From the NCBI GenBank assembly GCA_910588035.1, contig CAJUPY010000001.1:187188-251187 (forward strand): a stretch of 64,000 nucleotides of DNA, given 5' to 3'. Positions 33,823 through 42,611 of this stretch are shown here, piece after piece. The translations under genes were made by a program, and so were the position numbers. Each line of letters starts with the position of its first letter. Position 1 is the first letter of the stretch. Source of the DNA: an uncultured Muribaculaceae bacterium. GTDB lineage: Bacteria > Bacteroidota > Bacteroidia > Bacteroidales > Muribaculaceae. Below the pieces are notes generated by a model that searched no databases, was not told the DNA's origin, and worked only from the letters and a program-made list of their open reading frames with translations.

Positions 33823-34665
33823 TTAAAGGTTTATTTCGTTTTCAATCAAAACCGAATCTGACGCGGCAGGCAACCTTACCTCGCGGTCATAGTAAATGCC
33901 GATCGGTTTTTGTGGCGAACCCATGAGAATTGTCTCGGGTGAAGGGCCTTTGAATTTAACCGTTATGCCCGAGGACTCCTTTACGACAACGTCTTCTCCA
34001 TTGTCAGAATCTCTTGACTCAGACGTTATGACAGTCACCTTGTTTTTCAAGTTATCGGCCTCTGTTGTGATCACGATGTCTGAAACAGGAGAATTGACAG
34101 CCAATGTGTCGACTGCAGTTGCAGAACCGTCGATGTTGAAATTGATCCATGAATATGATTCCGAGTAATCTACGTCAAGTCGGCTGAAGACACACCGGTT
34201 GAGAAACACTTCTCCGGCCACGGTCAGTTTCATCTCTTTCGTCTTGAAGTCGGTCAAAGTCAGTTTGTCGCACACTCCACTCTGCCTCAATGACTCTATG
34301 TCGGAAGCCACAAACAGAACAAACTCCCCTTTGAAGTATTCGTCAAAATTATCAGGGAAAGACATGGTCAAGACTCCGTTGTCCAATTCGCGTTTCAACA
34401 CAGAGTTATATTCACCCGGGAATGACAGGCGATTTTTGCCGGCCCTTCTTATTTCGACCTTGCAGTCGCCGTAGTCGGGCAATTCAAGAACGACACTGTT
34501 TATCACACCGTCGATATCATCGGCCACGGTTCGTCCTTTCAGCGACTTGTCAAGCGACGACGAATCGCGCGAAGGCGACAGAAGAGCCGCCACACCTACG
34601 GTCACGACAATAAAGGCAAGTGCCGAAAACAGCATTACTATCAACGCCTTATCTGATTTTTTCAT
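33823..34665 (-). CDS. membrane-anchored beta-rich protein of unknown function
   Basis: I do not recognise this 280-residue protein with certainty. A single helix at about 9-31 anchors it to the inner membrane; the rest is extracytoplasmic, beta-rich and hydrophilic, with repeated short strands alternating with turns (for example KMKLTVAGEVFLNRC, LDVDYSESYSWINFNIDG, DTLAVNSPVSDIVITTEAD). That pattern recalls the DUF2807/DUF4097 beta-helix adhesin-like families. It is the last gene of the ABC-permease-GntR operon, 12 bp after the regulator, and may sense or modulate the state of the envelope together with the transporter. Confidence 0.7.
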   Translation of the reverse strand: MKKSDKALIVMLFSALAFIVVTVGVAALLSPSRDSSSLDKSLKGRTVADDIDGVINSVVLELPDYGDCKVEIRRAGKNRLSFPGEYNSVLKRELDNGVLTMSFPDNFDEYFKGEFVLFVASDIESLRQSGVCDKLTLTDFKTKEMKLTVAGEVFLNRCVFSRLDVDYSESYSWINFNIDGSATAVDTLAVNSPVSDIVITTEADNLKNKVTVITSESRDSDNGEDVVVKESSGITVKFKGPSPETILMGSPQKPIGIYYDREVRLPAASDSVLIENEINL

Positions 34666-34677
34666 AATCTGTTACTT

Positions 34678-35055
34678 TTAATTTGATTGGTTTTGTCTTG
34701 AACAATAGTCAGAGTAATTTCTCGCCAGATCGTCAGGACCGACACCCAGAACATAGAGCTGCCTGAAAAAATAGTCGAGTTCATTGTCAAGGAAACTGTT
34801 TTTTTTAATCTCTCTTATGATTTCCGGAGCATCGGGCGTGATAAAATAGCCGATGCCGCGTTTGTTGAATGCTATGTCTTTGTTCTGAAGATATTCCACA
34901 GACCGCATGACCGTGTTGACATTTACCTGATAGACCGCACTCAGTTCCCTGACCGAGGGCAAGCGTCGACCGACTTCATATTTACCTGTCGCTATGTGGT
35001 CACAGATATCATCGACAATCTGCAGATATATCGCTTTATTATTGCTGAAATTCAT
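34678..35055 (-). CDS. GntR-family transcriptional regulator, YtrA subfamily
   Basis: This 125-residue protein has an N-terminal GntR winged helix (about 10-75): IYLQIVDDICDHIATGKYEVG, RRLPSVRELSAVYQVNVNTVMRS, YLQNKDIAFNKRGIGYFI. The C-terminal tail is only about 45 residues, too short for an effector pocket, which defines the YtrA subfamily. Such regulators usually repress an adjacent ABC transporter operon and respond to cell-wall-active compounds. It overlaps the permease gene by 4 bp and precedes the beta-rich membrane protein. The palindrome at 36729-36750 is its probable operator. Confidence 0.93.
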   Translation of the reverse strand: MNFSNNKAIYLQIVDDICDHIATGKYEVGRRLPSVRELSAVYQVNVNTVMRSVEYLQNKDIAFNKRGIGYFITPDAPEIIREIKKNSFLDNELDYFFRQLYVLGVGPDDLARNYSDYCSRQNQSN

Positions 35056-35840
35056 TGAATATCCGTTTCTTTATATCTATAATAGGCGAGCAGATGCATT
35101 GCAGCCGCAAAAATCAGCATTCCGGTCGCAAAAACATATAGCAGAACTTCTACATTTATTTTGTAGTTGTCAAAAAACCATGGCATTATCTCAGCGCAGA
35201 CAAACGACACGACCATGGTAAGCACAATCGCGCAAAAGATGCCTTTTATAAAAGACATCTTCGGGAAAAACGCGCTCACGATCGTGAAATAGGCCTGCTC
35301 GAGCAATATTGCAGCTATCGTCACATAAATCGTCTGGAATGACACATTTTTAAACAGATAGTAAACAAACAAATGGGGAGTCGCCGGTGTCATGACGACG
35401 ATATAAAGGCATCTGATCAAATCAACCACAACACTGCCTGCAATGTACAACAGGAAGAAACCGACGGTGTAGATCAGCGCACGGCTCAGATACTTCTCAA
35501 GAGGAGTTCCGACGGTCATGAACGATGTGATGCGGCCAGGCTTGGTCGACAGATTGCTACAGACAAAAGAGGCCGACAACGAAGTGAACAGTCCGAGTCC
35601 GAACAACCATGCGACAGCGACGGCCTGACCTGAGGCGTCCTGGACATACGAACTGTAGAACTGGGAGTCGCGCTGCCACTCTTTGTAAAACACCCATGTG
35701 ATAAACATTTCGGCAACCACAATGATGCCGAGCAGAACCGCCGCTTTCAGAAGCAATTGCTGCCGGTTGGATATCAGCTCACGCTTGAACAGCATTTTGA
35801 GTCTGACAACAGAAAATGAATTTTGTGTGATATATTCCAT
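35052..35840 (-). CDS. ABC-2-like transporter permease
   Basis: This 262-residue inner-membrane protein has six predicted helices with N-terminal cytoplasmic sequence (RLKMLFKRELISNRQQ), which is the layout of YtrC/D or ABC-2-type permeases. It has no ATPase motif. It lies 3 bp after the ATP-binding protein gene and overlaps the GntR gene by 4 bp, so it is almost certainly the membrane partner of that ATPase. Substrate unknown; related systems in Firmicutes respond to wall-targeting antibiotics. Confidence 0.8.
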   Translation of the reverse strand: MEYITQNSFSVVRLKMLFKRELISNRQQLLLKAAVLLGIIVVAEMFITWVFYKEWQRDSQFYSSYVQDASGQAVAVAWLFGLGLFTSLSASFVCSNLSTKPGRITSFMTVGTPLEKYLSRALIYTVGFFLLYIAGSVVVDLIRCLYIVVMTPATPHLFVYYLFKNVSFQTIYVTIAAILLEQAYFTIVSAFFPKMSFIKGIFCAIVLTMVVSFVCAEIMPWFFDNYKINVEVLLYVFATGMLIFAAAMHLLAYYRYKETDIQ

Positions 35841-35843
35841 AGC

Positions 35844-36719
35844 TTAGCAGATTTCATCGTTAATATTCTCATCTGTCTCATTCAGCGGGAAGATCTCGGT
35901 CAGGATTGACGGACACTTCATCGCCATGTCAAACAGAGACTCGAGGTTGAGCTCCGTTTCCTCGTCGTTCTCTCCCCTGAGCGAGATGTGGGCATATCCC
36001 CCCAACGCCGGCATCGAGAACAATGTGTTTTCGCCACGCTCCTCACCCATTCCTGTGAAGAAACAGAGCCGCTCGGTCAACCGTGAAATCGGGCAGTTGA
36101 TTATCGGATTGCCGTCGCCGATCAAAATCAGGTGGTCGAGCAACCTCTCTATGTCATGCACCTGGTGGGTGGAGATCACGATGATACGGTCTGTGTCCAT
36201 GTGCGATGCAATGAAACGTCGGAACTCCGACTTACTTGTCAGATCAAGTCCGTTTGTCGGTTCATCCATTAAAAGAAGCCTGGTGTTGCAAGCAAGCGCG
36301 AAACACATGAATGCCTTTTTCTTCTGTCCCATAGACAGGAACCCGAGATTCAGGCTTGGATCCATATTGAACACCTTCAGATTCTCCACAAGATCATCTG
36401 CGCTGAAGTTTGGATAAAACGGAGCATTGATGCGGCAGTATTCATTCATGGTGATAGCCGGCAGATCAAACTCCTCAGGAACAATGAAAGTATCTGCCAG
36501 TGTCGACGGCAAGCGATCTCTCACATTCACCCCTCCTATCTCGATTTCTCCCGATCTCGGAGTCAGCAATCCCGACATCAGGTGCAGCAATGTCGATTTT
36601 CCGGAACCGTTTTTCCCGAGCAGACCATATATGCCACCCGAGGCAATCTTCATTGACAGATTCTCAAACACCGGCGGAAAATTCTTATAGCCGAACGTCA
36701 GATTTTTAATTTCAATCAT
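35844..36719 (-). CDS. ABC transporter ATP-binding protein (YtrB-like)
   Basis: This 291-residue ATPase has Walker A GLLGKNGSGKSTLLHLM, the signature LSMGQKKKAFMCFALA, Walker B LLLMDEPTNGLD and the H-loop ISTHQVHD. The signature is degenerate (LSMGQ for LSGGQ), which is common in this branch. The C-terminal 80 residues are an accessory domain (ERGENTLFSMPALGGYAHISLRG). I start at the ATG at 36719 (MIEIKNLTFGYK), because the open frame above it runs through the promoter at 36753-36785. It is the first gene of the four-gene operon. Confidence 0.9.
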   Translation of the reverse strand: MIEIKNLTFGYKNFPPVFENLSMKIASGGIYGLLGKNGSGKSTLLHLMSGLLTPRSGEIEIGGVNVRDRLPSTLADTFIVPEEFDLPAITMNEYCRINAPFYPNFSADDLVENLKVFNMDPSLNLGFLSMGQKKKAFMCFALACNTRLLLMDEPTNGLDLTSKSEFRRFIASHMDTDRIIVISTHQVHDIERLLDHLILIGDGNPIINCPISRLTERLCFFTGMGEERGENTLFSMPALGGYAHISLRGENDEETELNLESLFDMAMKCPSILTEIFPLNETDENINDEIC

Positions 36720-36728
36720 AATGTGATA

Positions 36729-36750
36729 GTGTAATAGTTCAATAGTACAC
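36729..36750 (-). promoter_or_regulatory. palindromic operator, probably for the GntR/YtrA regulator
   Basis: Eight of eleven base pairs of a 22-bp dyad are symmetric: GTGTA at one end, TACAC at the other, and TA/TA inside. It lies between the -7 element and the start codon, over the expected transcription start, as autoregulatory YtrA-type operators do. Confidence 0.6.
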
Positions 36751-36752
36751 CG

Positions 36753-36785
36753 CAAAGATAATACAATGTAATTCCACCAACCAAA
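36753..36785 (-). promoter_or_regulatory. promoter of the YtrA-type ABC operon
   Basis: On the minus strand TTTG (36785-36782) and TATCTTTG (36760-36753) are 21 bp apart, with the ATG at 36719. Confidence 0.65.
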
Positions 36786-36854
36786 TTTTTTTCGAGATTT
36801 TTTCAATTTTGCACAAAAATAATTGTTATCTTCGCATAAAGAACCCTCTGAATT

Positions 36855-38351
36855 ATGAGAACAGTTACAAAACTTTTGATCGTATGTGCATTGGCCGGCA
36901 CGTCAATGCAGACATTGACAGCTGAGAAGCTTGTCATTCTCCATACCAACGACACCCATTCACAAATTGACCCGACCGATAAGGATCTCGGAGGTGTTTT
37001 GCGACGCAAGGTTTTAATCGACAGCATCAAAGCCAACAATCGCAATACACTTTTGGTAGATGCCGGTGATGCAGTTCAGGGAACAATGTTTTTCAACCTG
37101 TTTGGTGGAGAAGTCGAGTACAAGATGCTCGATCTGCTCGGTTATGACATGGCCATTGTAGGCAACCATGATTTCGACAACGGCTCGGAGAAGCTCGCCC
37201 CATTGCTCAAAAAGAGCAATCTCGAATGGCTGTCTACCAACTACGACACCTCTGAAGGTCCGCTTGCCGGTATATTCAAGCCGTATGTGATCAAGGAATA
37301 TGACGGAAAACGCATCGGCTTCATCGGGTTGAATCTGCGTCCGAAAGGCATGATTTCCGAAGGCAACTACAACGGTGTCGAATATCTCGATGCGGTCAAA
37401 GCAGCCAACGCCACAGCATGGCACCTGAAACACAATGAGAAAGTCGACATGGTGGTCGCACTGAGTCACCTCGGATACAATGGGAAACCGGAGCCAAAAG
37501 ATGTTGATATCGCAGCCAACAGTGAGGATATCGATATCATAATAGGCGGACACTCCCACTCCTATCTTGATCCCGCCGACAGTGAACGCACACGTGTCAA
37601 AAACGCAATCGGCAAAGATGTTCTCGTAACGCAGGTGGGCAAATCAGGCATGAATCTCGGACAGATAACGATCGATCTCGACAGTCTTACCGCTGATTAT
37701 ACCACCATACCGGTAAACAACCGTCTCGACTCACGCATAAATCAAGATTTCGCCGATGTCATAACTCCATACCGACATGGAGTGGATTCGCTAATGGCGA
37801 TCAAAGTAGGACGTTCGGCTGCCGAACTTGACAACCAACAGGCCGCACTGCTTAATTTTGTCAGTGATTTCGCCCTCGACTTCAGCAAAAAGATCACCGA
37901 CAAGCCGGTTGACATCGCATTGATGAACAAAGGCAGTCTGCGTCGCTCACTTCCAAAGGGTGATATAACAATGGGCATGATCATGATGATGCAACCGTTC
38001 AACAACCACTTCGAAGTGATTGAAATAAGCGGAAAAGATCTGCTTGAGGCATTTGACGTCATGGCGGGCCGTCGGGGTGACGGTGTCAGCCGTGGTGTCG
38101 ATGCCACAATGAAAGACCGGCGATGCACGTCGGTCACACTCAACGGCAAGCCTATCGACAAGAACAAGACCTATCGGGTCATCACAATTGACTATCTCGC
38201 CAACGGAGGCGACTACATGGAGCCGCTGACACGTGGCAAAGTTATAGCACGCAGTAAAAATGTCGTTTACCAAGACCTCCTCGATTACCTCGCGACAGAC
38301 ATGAAAAACAAACCGATTGATCCACCCTCAAAAGCACGAATGCACGAATGA
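36855..38351 (+). CDS. exported bifunctional metallophosphatase / 5'-nucleotidase
   Basis: This 498-residue enzyme has a signal peptide (MRTVTKLLIVCALAGTSMQTLTA). The metallophosphatase domain follows: VILHTNDTHSQIDP, VDAGDAVQGT, GNHDFDNG and GGHSHSY. The C-terminal 5'-nucleotidase domain (about 320-480) carries MNKGSLRRSLPKGDITMG and VITIDYLANGGDYM. It should dephosphorylate nucleotides in the periplasm or at the cell surface. A -7-like TATCTTCG is at 36827-36834. Its ATGA junction with the next gene (38348-38351) indicates coupled translation with the GH3/beta-lactamase fusion. Confidence 0.92.
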   Translation: MRTVTKLLIVCALAGTSMQTLTAEKLVILHTNDTHSQIDPTDKDLGGVLRRKVLIDSIKANNRNTLLVDAGDAVQGTMFFNLFGGEVEYKMLDLLGYDMAIVGNHDFDNGSEKLAPLLKKSNLEWLSTNYDTSEGPLAGIFKPYVIKEYDGKRIGFIGLNLRPKGMISEGNYNGVEYLDAVKAANATAWHLKHNEKVDMVVALSHLGYNGKPEPKDVDIAANSEDIDIIIGGHSHSYLDPADSERTRVKNAIGKDVLVTQVGKSGMNLGQITIDLDSLTADYTTIPVNNRLDSRINQDFADVITPYRHGVDSLMAIKVGRSAAELDNQQAALLNFVSDFALDFSKKITDKPVDIALMNKGSLRRSLPKGDITMGMIMMMQPFNNHFEVIEISGKDLLEAFDVMAGRRGDGVSRGVDATMKDRRCTSVTLNGKPIDKNKTYRVITIDYLANGGDYMEPLTRGKVIARSKNVVYQDLLDYLATDMKNKPIDPPSKARMHE

Positions 38352-41296
38352 AAAAACTAATCCTGTCAATCTCCCTGATTATTACTTCGGTGTTTTTCAC
38401 CGTCGCTTCCGTTCCGTTGACCGAATCGGCAAATTCTGCCGCGGCAAGACAATGGGCCGACTCTGTCATGAAACAATTGTCAGCGGCCGAGAGAGTGGCG
38501 CAGTTATTTGTTCCGATGATAAATCCTCAGGGCGGAGCATCATCAGAAGCGATTGTCAAGTCTATCATAGGCAAGCACCACATGGGCGGACTCTTGTTCA
38601 GCAAGGGAACTCTCGATGAATATGCATCTCTGATCACTATTGCCCGAAAATCGGCCGAAGTACCTCCGTTGATCACTTTTGACGGAGAATGGGGGCTGTC
38701 AATGAGAATAGCATCCACGCCACGTTTTCCTCAAAACATGGGTCTCGGTGCGATTCGAGACACGAAGTTACTCTATGACTATGGTCTTGAAGTCGGACGT
38801 GAGATGAAACAACTCGGAATAAGCGTCAACTTCGCTCCTGTTCTTGATGTGAACACCAATCCAGCAAACCCTGTGATCGGATATCGGTCGTTCGGTGAAT
38901 CGCCTCTGCGGGTAGCAAACTGCGGGGCCGCATACGCTGCCGGATTGGAAGCCGCTGGTGTAATGGCTGTTGCAAAACATTTTCCGGGCCATGGTGACAC
39001 ATCGGTAGATTCACACAAGGCTCTCCCGACGGTCAACCATTCCGAAGATGAGATCAGGGCCACCGACCTTGTTCCGTTTGAAAAATTCATCGCCGACGGA
39101 GGAAGCGGCGTCATGACAGGACATCTGAGCGTACCGTCGCTTGACCCGTCGCTTGCTCCGGCTTCACTGTCAAAAAAAATCACAACCGGTCTGCTGCGTG
39201 AACAAATGAAATTCAATGGCCTGATATTCACTGACGCTCTCGCCATGAAAGGCGCACACACAAACGACAACAATAACTGTGTGTCGGCTCTGATTGCAGG
39301 TGCCGACATTGTTCTTGCTTCGTCTGCACCGGCTTCTGATCTTAACGCAGTGCTTGCCGCCGTTAAATCAGGAAAGATCAAGCAATCGGCCATTGATGAA
39401 AAATGCCGTCGTGTGTTGTGCTACAAATATGCCCTCGGACTCAACCGTCAGAAACCGATCAATCGTCTGACCCTCGACAAAGAGATCAATTCACCAAAGG
39501 CCGAGGCTATCAACCAGAAACTTGCCAATGCCTCGATCACACTGTTGCGCGACAAATCGTCGATCATACCCGTCGGCAACCTCGCCGACAACTCCATTGC
39601 CGTAGTCTGCATCGGAGGAGCGGGACACGAGTTCACCAATCTTTGCCGTAAATATGGGAATGTGACTGTCTATCAGTCGGCGGCACGTGTAGAACGAATA
39701 AAGAAACACACAACTGTGATCGCAGCCGTTTTCTCCGACACACAGTCGTCACGGGCACACCTCTCACAACTGAATGCAGCCGTGAAAAACCTTGTCGAGG
39801 TCTTTTTCATAAATCCCTATAAAATGGCTAAATTCAGCACCTCCCTGACTGAAACAGGTGCGGTGATGCTCGCCTACGACAATACAAAAGCCACTGAAAG
39901 AGCAGCGGCTCAAGCCGTTTTCGGAGGCATCGGAATAGACGGTCAACTCCCCGTTTCATTAAAGGGAATAGCCGGAGCCGGCGAAGGACTCATACGCGAG
40001 AAATCGCGTCTGGGCTATTCTTCACCTGCCGCTGAAAAAATGAGCATGACACTCCCGTCGACAATCGATTCCATTGTTGATGAGGCAATCAGACTGAAAG
40101 CATTCCCCGGTTGCCAGATTCTGGTGGCAAAAAACGGCAATGTCGTCATTGACAAAAGCTATGGCAAACAATCGATGACCGGACATCTGAATGTTGAAGA
40201 TAACACCGTTTTCGACCTTGCATCGGTCTCAAAGGCAACAGGAACGCTGCCAGGCATAATGAAAGCATATGATCTCGGCCTGTTCAAACTCGGCGACAAG
40301 GCATCTGACCACATACCGGGGCTCAGACCCACCGACAAAGCCGACATCACCGTAAAAGAGCTGCTCTACCACGAAAGCGGCATCAGACCGTCACTCAACA
40401 TCTATGAAGTCATGATCGACTCAGATTCATACACCGGGAAACTGATCTCGCCAAGATGGTCCAAAAGCAACTCAATCAAAATCGGCCGACGGGCATTCGG
40501 TAATAATCGCGCGAAAATCAGAACCGACATCACTTCTCCGGTCAAAAACGAGAAATTTCCATTTTTGGCCGGACATAACCTTTATGTCGGTAAAGAAACA
40601 TACGATACATTAATGAACCGCATCTACACCTCTCCCCTGAGAAAAGACAAATCATATGCCTACAGCTGCCTGAATTTCTGTCTGCTGATGGATATGGAAC
40701 AAAGATTGACCGGAATTTCTCACGACCGTTGGGTTGCAGACAGCATCTTCAAGCCACTCGGGTGCACACTTGCCGGATATCGCCCGCTCGAACGCATGTC
40801 TCTGAATCAGATAGCATCGACTGAACACGATCCATTCCTGAGAAAACAGACAATCTGCGGATATGTCCATGACGAACTTGCCGACATGTCTGGCGGCGTA
40901 CAGGGAAATGCCGGCCTGTTTGCCAATGCCGGTGATCTTGCCAAACTCTGCCAGATGTGGCTCAACAAAGGAACATATGGCGACGCCAGAATTCTTTCAT
41001 CTGAGACGGTCGATCTATTCACGAAATCAAAGAGTAAGACATGCCGCCGCGGACTCGGTTTTGACAAACCTGACAAAGAAAACCCGGATAACTCGCCTAC
41101 ATGCGACGAGGCTTCCGCTGCAACCTACGGACACCTCGGATTCACAGGAACTGTTTTTTGGGTGGATCCCGATGAACAACTGATCTTCATTTTTCTTTGC
41201 AACCGTGTCAATCCCACACGTGACAATGATGCCTTCAGCCGCTTGAACGTCAGACCGAAATTGTTCAGCGAAGTCTATCGGAGTTTAGAGAAATGA
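38348..41296 (+). CDS. GH3 glycosidase / beta-lactamase-family serine hydrolase fusion
   Basis: This 982-residue exported protein joins two hydrolases. The N-terminal half is GH3 of the NagZ type, with KHFPGHGDTSVDSH near residue 210 and the nucleophile Asp in IFTDALAMKG near 296; a GH3 C-terminal domain follows (about 370-555). From about 570 it is a class C beta-lactamase-like domain, with SVSK (SxxK) near 626 and YSCLN (YxN) further on. The GH3 part should act on beta-N-acetylhexosaminides, such as GlcNAc-anhydroMurNAc; the second may be a peptidase or esterase on the same polymer. It has a signal sequence, so it is not the cytoplasmic NagZ. It overlaps both neighbours by 4 bp. Confidence 0.9.
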   Translation: MKKLILSISLIITSVFFTVASVPLTESANSAAARQWADSVMKQLSAAERVAQLFVPMINPQGGASSEAIVKSIIGKHHMGGLLFSKGTLDEYASLITIARKSAEVPPLITFDGEWGLSMRIASTPRFPQNMGLGAIRDTKLLYDYGLEVGREMKQLGISVNFAPVLDVNTNPANPVIGYRSFGESPLRVANCGAAYAAGLEAAGVMAVAKHFPGHGDTSVDSHKALPTVNHSEDEIRATDLVPFEKFIADGGSGVMTGHLSVPSLDPSLAPASLSKKITTGLLREQMKFNGLIFTDALAMKGAHTNDNNNCVSALIAGADIVLASSAPASDLNAVLAAVKSGKIKQSAIDEKCRRVLCYKYALGLNRQKPINRLTLDKEINSPKAEAINQKLANASITLLRDKSSIIPVGNLADNSIAVVCIGGAGHEFTNLCRKYGNVTVYQSAARVERIKKHTTVIAAVFSDTQSSRAHLSQLNAAVKNLVEVFFINPYKMAKFSTSLTETGAVMLAYDNTKATERAAAQAVFGGIGIDGQLPVSLKGIAGAGEGLIREKSRLGYSSPAAEKMSMTLPSTIDSIVDEAIRLKAFPGCQILVAKNGNVVIDKSYGKQSMTGHLNVEDNTVFDLASVSKATGTLPGIMKAYDLGLFKLGDKASDHIPGLRPTDKADITVKELLYHESGIRPSLNIYEVMIDSDSYTGKLISPRWSKSNSIKIGRRAFGNNRAKIRTDITSPVKNEKFPFLAGHNLYVGKETYDTLMNRIYTSPLRKDKSYAYSCLNFCLLMDMEQRLTGISHDRWVADSIFKPLGCTLAGYRPLERMSLNQIASTEHDPFLRKQTICGYVHDELADMSGGVQGNAGLFANAGDLAKLCQMWLNKGTYGDARILSSETVDLFTKSKSKTCRRGLGFDKPDKENPDNSPTCDEASAATYGHLGFTGTVFWVDPDEQLIFIFLCNRVNPTRDNDAFSRLNVRPKLFSEVYRSLEK

Positions 41297-42588
41297 GACG
41301 CATCATTTCTTCACTGCTGCTTTCAGCGACATTTTTAGACGCGATGTCCTATGCCACAATAACCGGCCGTTTAGATGACTCGGCGATATATCCGGCGACA
41401 TCCCACTCTTTCACAGTGACTGTTCCCGATCAATATGATGCCTCAGAACCTGCGGCACTTTACCTTGGCCTTGACGGAATTCTGTGTAACGCACCCGATG
41501 TCATCGACACTTTGATAGCATCCGGTCAGATGCCCGTCACGATCGGGGTGTTTCTTCAGCCGGGTGTTGTAAAAGATTCTTGCGGAAACATCTTGCGCTA
41601 TAACCGAAGCAACGAATTTGACGCAATTGACGGAACTTTCGCCCGGTTTCTTGAGACAGAACTTCTTCCGGCGGTTCAGACACTGAAACTTGATGACGGA
41701 CGTCAGATCAAAATCACAGAAAACCCCGACAAGCGAATGATTTTCGGGCTGAGCAGCGGAGGTATAGCCGCTTTTGCCGCAGCATGGAACCGTCCTGATC
41801 TTTTCAGACGTGTTTTCAGCGGCTGCGGAACGTTTGTGCCGATGAGAGGCGGTAATGAAATTCAGGCACTCGTCAGAAAGCATGAACCAAAACCGTTGAA
41901 AATTTTTCTTCAAGACGGGTTCAGCGACTCATGGAATCAGTTGTTCGGAAGTTGGTTCGCCGCCAACGCCATGCTCGGAACCGCGCTCGAGTTCGCGGGA
42001 TATGACTGCGCGTTCGATTGGATTGAAGGAGACCACAGCGTCAGACGCGCGACAGAAATTTTCACCGATGTGATGACGTGGATATGGACTGATTTCCAAT
42101 CTCCTGTCAAATCAGGAAAAACCGGGAACGACATGTTGAGACAGTTGTTGATCGAGGATAGTGACTGGATCAAGACTGACAGGCAAATCCATGCAGACAC
42201 CGCAGCGACGTATCCCGACCGGACGATGAGGGCATACCGTGACAAAAATTCTGATTGGGTCAGACAACAGCTTTTCGACAATGACGGAAAAGCATATGCC
42301 GACCAACGCTTCTACTGGCTGCACTCTCCCCACAATAATTTACTGAAGACCGGAGGAATGTCGTTTGACGGCGACGGTAACCTGTGGGTATTGACTGATG
42401 CCGGACTCCAGATATGCGATCAGAACGGCCGTGTCAGAGCCATTTTATCTCTTCCACACGACTTTGATGTCTCCACCTCGGGAATCATTATTTCTGACGG
42501 TATGGTGGAAATCAACGGCTACGTCAGAGCACTGAATGCAAAAAGCCCCGTCGTTGGAGTCAGACCCGACTCACAAGGACAGGGCTAA
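41293..42588 (+). CDS. exported putative esterase with C-terminal SMP-30-like segment
   Basis: This 431-residue protein has a signal peptide and an alpha/beta-hydrolase domain of the enterochelin-esterase (YheI/Fes) family: a beta-rich start, LYLGLDGIL, then the nucleophile elbow FGLSSGG and the C-terminal histidine region WIEGDHSV. The last 100 residues, such as GGMSFDGDGNLWVLTDAGLQI, look like one blade of an SMP-30/gluconolactonase propeller, too short to fold alone. A full propeller may therefore have been lost. It closes the nucleotidase-GH3-esterase operon and overlaps GH3 by 4 bp. The substrate is unknown. Confidence 0.8.
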   Translation: MRRIISSLLLSATFLDAMSYATITGRLDDSAIYPATSHSFTVTVPDQYDASEPAALYLGLDGILCNAPDVIDTLIASGQMPVTIGVFLQPGVVKDSCGNILRYNRSNEFDAIDGTFARFLETELLPAVQTLKLDDGRQIKITENPDKRMIFGLSSGGIAAFAAAWNRPDLFRRVFSGCGTFVPMRGGNEIQALVRKHEPKPLKIFLQDGFSDSWNQLFGSWFAANAMLGTALEFAGYDCAFDWIEGDHSVRRATEIFTDVMTWIWTDFQSPVKSGKTGNDMLRQLLIEDSDWIKTDRQIHADTAATYPDRTMRAYRDKNSDWVRQQLFDNDGKAYADQRFYWLHSPHNNLLKTGGMSFDGDGNLWVLTDAGLQICDQNGRVRAILSLPHDFDVSTSGIIISDGMVEINGYVRALNAKSPVVGVRPDSQGQG

Positions 42589-42611
42589 GAATCTCTTTTA
42601 CCATTGACCTG

